From Akanthomyces muscarius (lineage: Eukaryota > Ascomycota > Sordariomycetes > Hypocreales > Cordycipitaceae), in contig NC_079244.1 of the NCBI RefSeq assembly GCF_028009165.1, forward strand, positions 4,092,001 through 4,156,000: DNA of 64,000 bases, given 5' to 3'. Shown one piece after another: positions 55,498 to 64,000 of this stretch; positions within the stretch are counted from its first letter, which is position 1; each line of letters opens with the position of its first letter. The notes beneath the pieces are model-generated. The model saw only the letters and a program-made list of their open reading frames with translations, searched no databases and had not been told where the DNA came from. Position numbers and translations under genes: made by a program.

Positions 55498-58218
55498 GGA
55501 GGGAAGATGGTGTGTGGCTCGTACATGCTGCCGGGTCTTGATGGTGATACCCATCAGCCACAAAAAGTCCAATACGCCGGACATGCTTCCTCGACAGGCA
55601 GTTGGCAGGTAACGTCGGCACACTTCCTGCGAGTTTGTCTTCAAAAGCAAGGCATGGCTTACAGGCAGGGTTGTCGTGTGGCATTGATGCGATGCGGTCG
55701 CAGCATGGGCTCTGCGTCTCGGTGTTTTGACGCCCACATCACCGCCTCATTGACCGCCACTCTTCAGGCTGCTTCGTCTTTTTTTTTTGTTCCAGTTCCT
55801 TTTTTTTTTCTTGCGTAATAATAGCGATGGTATTATAGCAGATTTGCTGTAGGAGGGTCTCGTGCCGCGCCGGGGGGGGGTGACAAGTCTTGTGGTGGCG
55901 TGCGTTGTCTTGCATTGCATGGACGATCACGGTGACACGACGGCTGGGATGGAGAAGAAACCCAGAACAACACCACGGACTCCGTTGTCTACCGGGATTT
56001 TTGTCAGAGAGGGTCGTGCCAGAGTCTTCTTTTTTTCTTCCTCGGCGAGGGCCCAAGAAAGAAATGGTGCTATAATTTCAAGGGCGACTATGTGCACATT
56101 CTTCAAGTTGGTTGGCTTTGTAAACAGGGCTGCTTACAAGCGGAGCACCACCTGGTGAGACCAGCAAGCAAGCGACCAACATCGGCGATCGACCACAAGG
56201 CCAGTGTGCGCCCATGTGAGCTGGGCACACACGCACGTTAGGATTGTTTGTTCCTGCATCGGAGAGGGATGCGATTATCCATTCCCTTTTATCGCAGACG
56301 AGAAAAAAAACCCATCTCTTCAACTCTTCTATCATAGTCCGATGTGAGACAGTCTAGAGATGAGGTAGATCCTGGTGTGTGCCTGTCAGGTCCCCGAACG
56401 GCACATTGGCACTTTGGAACAGGCTTGTCATCGAGAGATCTATGACGTAGGAGACGTTTTTTCTTCTTTTTTTTTTCTCTCATTACTTACCAGGTCCCAC
56501 GGTGTTTAAATTTGCGACGGGTACGGAAAAGAAAAAAAGAAAGGGAAGGGGGGTGAGTGAGCTTCAGTGGGCAAGGGGGGGGGAGCCCTGAAGAAAATAT
56601 ACTTGGCCTTGCTAAGCGGCCGCGGCGTCTCTGCAAGTACCTGTCATCTTCAGTGCCGAGTCAAAAGGGGTGCGAGTGTGACCGGGAAGGCATCGAGATC
56701 GTGGGAAATAATTTTTGATTTTCCCTGGTTTACCACGTAGAGACACGACAGGGCAAGGCTGGCGGGCCTACCGATGAGGGGCGAGCTGGCGGGGGGGCGC
56801 GCCTGACAACGAGACAGTCACGGAAAACTGTTTTGACGAGAAAAGAGGACAACCAACAGGAGTGAATGCCGATCAAGACTTGGGTTTTGCTCGAGAAGAT
56901 ACTGTGGAATTGTGTGCCAGTGATCTAGATCAAAAAGAAAGAAAGAAATGGTACGATTGAACCACTCCTCGTCCTAGTAAAAAGATAGTTTACAGCGCTG
57001 TATTCGGCTATTGATAGGCAGGAGCTCTGCGCTGCAGCTTGTGTACTGGTAGTGACTGCAGTGCAGAAGCGGTACCTCGTGCCTGGGGGGCGTGGCTGTA
57101 TTCGCATGAGCGGCCCAAGGTACCCTGTGGCGCAAGAGGTACCCGCCTCGACGGATTTGCATTAGTGATGTGCACTACAGGGGTCGCTTTCCCGATGCAC
57201 CAGCCAAAGTCCCGATCTGAGCAAAACGGCGCTTGTCAAATGTTGTGGAGATGCCAAACAGAGCGGGGAGCTGAGGCTGGTGGGCATGGGATTGCGCCAC
57301 ACCACAACGTCCCTGTTTCTGCGTTCACAGGGCATGGCACGGGCTGCCACGGCTGCCACAGGGGACTTTTAGGTTTACAGGGGACCATACCAGAACCTCC
57401 CTGGCTGCCTGCGCCCCAGGTTGCCATCATCGTGATATCATGATGGCTTGTCCTCCTGCAGGCGAGCTTGGGGCGAAACAGCAATGCACCAGCCAACGTG
57501 CCCCAGCCTGGAGCGAAGCCACGCAAAGGCCCTCGTGGCTCAAGCCTGGGGATGATTAGTGATGCTGGTAGCTTGGCAGAGCACGACTGTAGGCTGTGGC
57601 GCATCAACGTGCTTGCAATAGCTTGCCAGGCGTGCTACTGTACCAGCAGGTACGGAGGCAGGATTGCTCGGATGGCGAACGAGAAATCACTAGCAAGGCA
57701 CCCTGTGGCTTTGATAACGAGCGCTCCGACAGAGTCGCTCTAGTAGCACATCGAGATGATAGGTCTCTATACATGGTGCCTCGTGGTACATCGAGATGCT
57801 GAGAAAGCGCATTCTTTTGCATCACAATCCTGCATCGAGATTTGCATTTCTCCTAATCAGGTTTTGAGACGGGATTTTGCCCGACTTTTTCCTTTCTTTT
57901 TCTCCTCAGCATAGATTGCCCTCGGTCTCTGATTTACGTCACCGGTGCTAAGCCAGATGTAAAACACCCATCCCAGACTCACGGGTCAGTACAGCACTAA
58001 CATTGGTCTTTTTTTTTTGGAAGCCTTTTTCATGTACATTTTCCCATATTTTAATAAAATATTCATTTGGCCGGGGTCGCTCAGATGCTTATGCCAGGCA
58101 CCCATGTGATTTGGTGCCCAACCCCCGAAAAGGCTGCGCATGTTTGACCGGGCGTCACGCCGCACACTGTAAATTCACTCATCCTCGGCCGTTTGAGGCT
58201 CTTCTCAATTTATTTATC

Positions 58219-58242
58219 TTTTTTTTTTTTTTTTTTTTTTTT
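58219..58242 (+). repeat. Homopolymer T24
   Basis: Twenty-four consecutive T residues, the longest homopolymer in the window. Its length is likely to be uncertain in sequencing. Confidence 0.9.
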
Positions 58243-61200
58243 CATTCAAAAGGTAAAAGGCACACGCGGCGCTGAAGAGCAGCCTCCCCGCCAAGGCTTG
58301 TTAGAATCCAGGGACCTTGGCGTCCCTCGGCTTGGTTACAGCGAGGCGCACAGCGGTCCCGGCCTCCGCAAGAGGGGTGAGGGGTCATCAACAGCGACTT
58401 AACAGTCCCAGCAAAAACGAGCTATAGACGTCACCACGCTCAAGGCGGATCGATATATTGAACATGACGGCATAGATGCAAGACTTGTCGTCAACACGAT
58501 GCCGTCACGATTATTTCCACTGGCGTCACTGGTGGTGGTCCACGCCCAACTCGAGAGAATTTGCAGCGTGTAGGGTACCACTTACAACACTACCCGAGTT
58601 TCGGCAGCCAAGCTACTGGTACCAATAGGCAAGCCTGGTCGAGGTCGGCAGTGTCGACAGCGCGCATCCGGTAAATCCGCTACACCCGCCGAAAGCTGGC
58701 TCTGCGTAGGTACGGGATTGTCAATGTCCCCCACGCGGCCACGCCAAGCAGAAAATGGCAGCGCCTGGTACCCCCTGTAGGCAGTCGCCGAGTCCTCGGG
58801 TGGTTCTCCTCTCACCTACCTGACTGTAAACCCTGCGATAGAGAGACAGGTTGCCAGGATGCTCAGCGAGAAACGCTTTTCGGGATAAAAAAGAGACAAG
58901 ATGTGCCAAATACCGATTGTCAATGCGAAACCGGCAAACCGAGCAGATGCCGTCGAACAATCTAGGCCCTGGCGTGATTGGCCAGGCGGATATGTAGCTG
59001 GGCCACTAGCAGAATTCGCTCACGCCAGGATGGCAAAGTTGAGAATCCCATGTTTTTGCCCCCCCAGTCGGTACTTAGGTACTTTGGTACTCCCCTTGTC
59101 CCCAAAATCCCCTCTCCAGTCTGGCAGTCTCTGCATGCGGGTGGCGTGCTTGGGCCAATAACGCAGCTGGCCAAGACACCACCCCCCGCTCAGTAGTGTT
59201 CGCCTGATGATACCACTCGTCGAGAGACACCAATTAAAAAATAGGGACGACACGGCACAGACTATCGGCTCCGATCATTGGCGGCGTGGGCGGGTGGGCA
59301 GAAAGACATTACCAAGTACGCCACAGCCACGGGTACTTTGTGTGTGCCGGAGGGACGTGCTTGTGTGCCCCGAAACGGAACGAAAAGGGGCGTGTTGCGC
59401 TAGCCATGGACCCTGGTGCAACCCTGGAATCCCTCGTACTGGAGTCTACTGGTAGCACTGTAGAATGGCCAAGCCCAAGCCCAAGCCCAAAGCTTCTGGT
59501 CGGCGAACAGTGTTGTTGTGCAAGCGAGAGCGTTCAATGGTGTAACACCAGTTGGTGCCAGAGTTGAGGCGATTATAGCGCGTCTCTGCAGAGTAGAGTT
59601 TTTACCATTGTTGATACCGTACCCGGAGCCATGAATTGGTAAGCTGCTGGTATTCTTTCCTCAATCATTCGCTTCTTTGATGGTCGCGAGCACCGAATCG
59701 GACTGCACCAGAGTACCCAATAGTACAAGTAAATAATTGGCGAGGTGTGATTTTTTTTTTGCGCTGATAGCTGGCCGGCTGCGACCCTTACAGGCCCCGG
59801 CCAGGGGCGTGTGAGGCGCATGTCCGCCTCAGCCTCAATGACGTCGATGACTGGTCCCGGCTTTACCAGTAAAATTGTGTGCGGCGCAAGAACGAACGAG
59901 TCGAAATCTCCGCGTCAACGCTTGCTCAATACAGTCAACAATAAAGAGAGGCTCTGTAACGGCTTTCCGCCAACCACTACGAAATAACCTACCGGAACTC
60001 TCCCTCCGCAGTGCCAAATGTGTGATTTGAAATTACGAATACCAGTCGCATAGTATTTACTGATATGCTACTTATCAACAAGTCATGTCTCGTGTCCAAG
60101 GGTCCCGGTTGCCGACAAGAAAGAGAACAAGAATAAAGAAGAAAGGGTTCGCCGCCGCCGAAACAAGACGACGCAAGGAAAAGAACGACCGGGCATACCC
60201 AAAACGGAAAGCGATCGAGATCGCAGAATAGAGACTTGTGCCTTGCCCATATTTTTTTCTGGGTATTGCCCTGCGCTTGGAATACCGGTACGGCGCGGGG
60301 GAAATGGAGGGAGAAGCGAAATGCGATGCTAGGACTCAAGAGATGCAGATATTTTCAAATGCCACAAAATACGTTCGCACCGGGATTTGTCTAACCGATT
60401 TTTTGGACTTGCGAAAAGGGTTCACGACGATCCATGGTGCCATGCAGAATTGTGTTCTGCGACGCAACTGGCAGACAGTCTGACGTCACGATTGCGTCTG
60501 TACGGAGTCATTGCTCCGTAGAGCGTGTGTCCGTTGCTGGCGTCCCCAAGGGCGGATATGCGCGGAAGCAAGGAATGGAGGGAATTAAAAAATCTCCAGG
60601 GTCAGCAGAAACAAAAGGACACCCCTTGAGTTTTTTTGGGCCAGCCGAAAAGAAAGAAAGAAAAAAACAAGTGCCCTAACGCTGATGATAGTCGACAGGC
60701 AGTAGAAACGATTCTAGCTGGGGATCGAGATTTTGTATTGTCCATCAGTCAAAAGTGGGACAGGGTCTCAGGGTCCATTGGAGGTAGGGGCGTGGAGGTA
60801 GTGGAGCGAGAAGGTACTGGGTATTCAACTCATTTCTGGCGCGAAGAGAGGACAGCTTGGAAAGATAAATAGCTTGAACAAGAAAGGCATCTTCTTTTGG
60901 TTTGGTTATTATTAGTGGGAATGAAGAGGAGATTAGCAAACTTGCACAGAGGGAGAACAAATGTCCAGAGCTGTGTGGCGGATGACCTGCGCAGACTGCA
61001 GGAGTCATGCTGGCAGCGCAGAGCGCCTCGTTCTGACTTACGCCATTGCCTACCTAGCCACAAGACAGCTCTCGCAGGAGGGAGGTAGCAGCTGCCAAGC
61101 GTTTGCAGCTTGGAAGCAAACGAAACACTTGTTCTCCAATGTGCTTATAGTTTTTAAACATGGTGTGGGATTTGGGCTCATCCATCGCACCAGGTAACCG

Positions 61201-62588
61201 AAATGAAGACATGATAGAAAATCACCCGATAAAAAAGAAACACCGGTAATAAAAAAGCAAAGTCCGGTCTGTTGTCTATCAGTAAAAACGTGCCAACCTA
61301 CACACCAGCTCGTACTTTGGACTTGTCGCGAGCGCTCCCTCCGTCTGCTGAGCGCAGCCTCGGGAACCCTGTCTGCCTGTAACCGTGGAGGGGCGCGCCC
61401 CAAGTTGCGGTGGGCTGTGAGCTAAGAACAGTGGAGGGCCAAGTGCGGTGGGGGCGGCAATCCGTGCAGCTGGTCTTGTTTTCAGGCGGCCACTACAGGC
61501 ACCAAGAGCTGTAACCACTCGAACCGCTCACTGTGCCAACTGCCTGGTTGCTTGCCTGCCTGTTCACACCATTAGGTACAGATTTTCATTCTCGACGCAA
61601 TCCTTTTTTTTTTCTTCCCTGGGGATATGGGGAGGACAAAAAAAAACAGGATCCGTCCAGTTTTTTTTCTTAACATGCCATTTTTTCTTGATTTGCATGT
61701 ATGTGGCGACTACTTGGACCGCAATGTACACAAGTCGCTGTTTGCAGAAGAGCTCCCCTGGTAGCCGTGTACGGGCATAGCACGCTACGCATGCCCGCTC
61801 GTGAGGCGGAACGAGTGGCCGCTAGACTCCAGTTGGGTATCCGTACTATTTTAGCCAGACGAGCCCGGAGAGTCCAAAAATCAGAAATTTACAGCCAAAT
61901 CCTCGATCCCTTTGCCCTTTCGATCGCCTGGGCTTGTCGCTCCCTCGGCGGGCGGGCGGGTTGGGGGGAGAGGAAGGCCCCTGCTGTGCCACACCCTGCC
62001 ACACACCGACCCATAAAACAGCCCCGCCAACAGCACACCCCCCTTCGGTCCAGGTACCTCCGCCACAACGCATGTACCTTTTCGCCCTCCGTGAGCTGCG
62101 ACCGATACCTGGCTCGACCGCCCATGCGCGACAGAAACGGCGGCTTCCCAAATCCCCATCCACATCCCCATCCTGTTTCCCTTTCCACCCTCTTCACCAT
62201 ACCGCACCCCCTCCCACCTCCTACCATTTCTTATACTAATCCGTCCTCCTCCACCCCCAGTTTACGCCTTTTTCTCCCATCCTCTTTTGCTACTTTACTA
62301 CTCCCTCTGCCTGCTATTCTTCAACAGTCCCCTTCTCTTCTCCCCTCCTCCATACAATATCAAGGGTTTTTGTTACACGAGCTGCACCTCGTCACCAATC
62401 ACACCACCAAACCCTCGGCACCGCCTACAGCTTCAGCACTGCCAATCACCTGCAGTTCTCAACTCTACCGTCGTCTTACCACCGTTGAATGCGGCTGCTC
62501 TAGTCTCTTGACTAATAAGACGGACTGCTTCTATAGCATCACTCGCTTGCACCACCGCCACCACTACCAAACCTACACCATAACCAGG

Positions 62589-63443
62589 ATGGACGCTCTT
62601 AACGCCGCGGGCCGAAGGGTCTCTCTCCTCAACGACGATGGCCCTCGCCAACCCTCGTCATACTCCATGACCCATGCCTATGCTACCACTCCCTCGGGCG
62701 CCTCGTCGCCCACCAGCCCCCAGCTCTGGCGCTCTAGCTCCTACGACTCGCAAATGAGCGGCAGCGACGCCGTCTCCCCGCTGACGCCGGCCCTCGACTA
62801 TGCCTACACGTCGTCGCAACCGTCCAGCCGCGGCTCCAACACAAAGCGCCCGCTGCACTACGCCAGCAGCCGTTCGACCTCCAACGAAGACGAGATGCCG
62901 CTGGCTGCCGGAGCCGGCCAGGACCGCCCCGTCAAGCGCTACCCGTGTCGCTTCCGCGACTCCCACGGCTGCGAAAAGACCTTTACCACCTCGGGTCACG
63001 CCTCGCGCCACTCCAAGATTCACACTGCCGAAAAGGCTGTTCAGTGCACCTTTGCCGGCTGCCAGAAGAAGTTCACCCGCGCCGACAACATGAAGCAGCA
63101 TCTCGAGACGCACTACAAGGACAAGTCCCGCAGCTCCGGCAGCCATCGCTCTGCCACCGCCGGCCACCACAAGTCCGCTGCTGAGCATCGTCGCCCTGCC
63201 GTCGCCACTGCGCGCAGCCGCTCCTCCTCGTCGCTCAGCGGGCCTGAGCTGGAAGTGCGCCAGTATGCCCTGCCTGCGCCGCCCGCGCTGCACTCGCCTT
63301 CGGTCTTGACCAGCGGCGGCCGCTCTGCCTGGGAGATGACTGGCACAACGCTGCCCATGCACAGCCGCCCGTCTGCCATTCATCACCCCAAGAGCGGCCT
63401 CGACGCGCTGGCCATGGCTGTCGCCTGCCAGGAGAGTTCCTGA
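62589..63443 (+). CDS. Nrg1-like C2H2 zinc-finger transcription factor, 284 aa
   Basis: Single exon starting MDALNAAGRRVSLLNDDG. The frame stays open without stop to 61701, but that extension is Pro/Ser/Leu-rich leader translation, so I chose the ATG at 62589. A Ser/Thr/Pro-rich N-terminus (TPSGASSPTSPQLWRSSSYD) precedes two fingers at residues 120-175. Finger 1 is C120..C128, H141, H145 with the core TTSGHASRHSKIH; finger 2 is C153..C158, H171, H175 with KKFTRADNMKQHLETH. TTSGH..RH..IHT.EK and R.DN..QH..TH are the fingers of yeast/Candida Nrg1-type repressors of glucose-repressed and filamentation genes. The spacing C-x7-C in finger 1 is wider than normal. The C-terminal region is basic and Ser-rich. 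Target genes are unknown. Confidence 0.88.
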   Translation: MDALNAAGRRVSLLNDDGPRQPSSYSMTHAYATTPSGASSPTSPQLWRSSSYDSQMSGSDAVSPLTPALDYAYTSSQPSSRGSNTKRPLHYASSRSTSNEDEMPLAAGAGQDRPVKRYPCRFRDSHGCEKTFTTSGHASRHSKIHTAEKAVQCTFAGCQKKFTRADNMKQHLETHYKDKSRSSGSHRSATAGHHKSAAEHRRPAVATARSRSSSSLSGPELEVRQYALPAPPALHSPSVLTSGGRSAWEMTGTTLPMHSRPSAIHHPKSGLDALAMAVACQESS

Positions 63444-64000
63444 AGACTGTGAATGGTGTAACAAATCCTTCTTCCCTCTTGTTACAACATCATCTACACT
63501 GCGCAACACAAAATTTCGAGCTCCTTCGCAGAACCGACATCCTCTGCCAGCCTCTTATTAATCTCTAATGCGGTCACGCCTTGCAGAGGAGTGGTGCGCC
63601 AACGATCCTTTTCCACCGTCTTACGCTTGTCACGGCTTTTCTTTTTCGCTTCTTTTGCACTTATACCAGTCCCGCATGGTGCAATGGGGAAGCTGCCCTG
63701 TTTGGAATTCCACAATTCTACAGGGTGAGTTTCACTCGTCGTCCCGAAAAGGGATACTTTGATTCCTTTTTATTTTTTATTTTTTTACATTGTTATGACC
63801 GCATCAATTGCAAAACCGGTCACACAGATTTCAATGGCTTCCACGCCTAAAATTCTTTCTTTTTCACTTGAACATATCTATATATTTTACATATACGCGC
63901 GCAACATACACGGGAAACGGGAACGAGCATACACGGCATTATAGACGCAAAGTACACGAATTGGCGTCGTCTTTTTTTTCTTGTGGGAGTGAAGGACAAT
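63444..64000. other. 3' flank of the zinc-finger gene, no gene seen
   Basis: AT-rich 557 bp with T-runs at 63768 and 63970. Open frames are short and unsupported. Confidence 0.6.

Larger units (their letters stand above)
54877..62588. other. 7.7 kb gene desert upstream of a zinc-finger gene
   Basis: No reading frame here shows a known domain, a plausible exon chain or a consistent codon pattern; all are short and overlapping. It contains GTGTG-rich sequence (55442-55497), a T24 run (58219-58242), other T-runs and an AAGCCC repeat (59464-59484). From about 62030 to 62588 there is a strongly C/T-rich leader. Candidate contents are a long regulatory region and leader for the zinc-finger gene, or an unrecognised non-coding RNA. 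Confidence 0.55.

Noticed and set aside
61701..62588. In-frame N-terminal extension of the zinc-finger protein
   Set aside because: Open for 888 nt but translates a C/T-rich leader into Pro/Ser/Leu runs with no conserved look; kept as leader, noted as possible translation control.
62658..63509. 283-codon minus-strand frame opposite the zinc-finger gene
   Set aside because: Antisense of a Ser/Pro-rich coding sequence; Gly/Ala/Arg-rich with no features.
1..64000. Transposons, CRISPR arrays, rRNA genes or biosynthetic gene cluster cores
   Set aside because: No transposase, reverse transcriptase, long terminal or inverted repeats, spaced direct repeats, rRNA sequence or synthase domains were seen.

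Overview
The window is nuclear DNA from a filamentous ascomycete, most likely a sordariomycete. Short introns of about 45-110 nt with GT..AG ends and CTAAC/CTAAT branch points, pyrimidine-rich leaders, a fungal autophagy permease (Atg22), the carbon-repression deubiquitinase CreB and an EPR-1-like BAH-PHD Polycomb reader all point there. Hypocreales is plausible but cannot be proved from the sequence. I see no transposon, rRNA, CRISPR array, secondary-metabolite synthase or virus-like gene.

Layout. 1-4.9 kb: almost no coding signal apart from a possible gene end at the left edge. 4.9-7.3 kb: an unrecognised conserved-type protein and, convergent to it, an ESCRT-I Vps37-type Mod(r) protein. 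8.1-13.3 kb: copper amine oxidase, a CHORD/CS Hsp90 co-chaperone and a GRGGAGN-repeat DUF3602 protein. 14.9-21.2 kb: Atg22, a decayed phosphotransferase-like fragment, a BAH-PHD chromatin protein with a split PHD finger, and the F-actin capping protein beta subunit. 21.2-25.4 kb: gene-poor, holding one small reading frame broken by a frameshift. 25.4-32.5 kb: NAD-binding epimerase-like protein, a small unrecognised protein, a CBS-domain protein and the mitochondrial phosphate carrier. 36-39.2 kb: CreB and an intron-containing tRNA-Ala(CGC). 39.8-45.9 kb: three genes on the minus strand, namely an ABCC-type full transporter, a DUF4863 cupin-like enzyme and a small secreted, probably GPI-anchored protein. 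47.9-54.9 kb: a DUF3824 low-complexity protein, then Clf1/Syf3 and Prp31 transcribed head-to-head. 54.9-62.6 kb: a 7.7 kb desert upstream of an Nrg1-like C2H2 zinc-finger gene.

Most genes are single-copy housekeeping functions in autophagy, membrane traffic, splicing, mitochondrial transport, deubiquitination and actin capping. Two pairings may carry functional meaning. Clf1 and Prp31, both spliceosome factors, share a 241 bp promoter interval. The ABC exporter and the DUF4863 enzyme lie in tandem and could form a small detoxification pair. The BAH-PHD protein (silencing), CreB (carbon repression) and the Nrg1-like factor are regulators. All exon boundaries are hand-derived from splice signals and reading-frame continuity.
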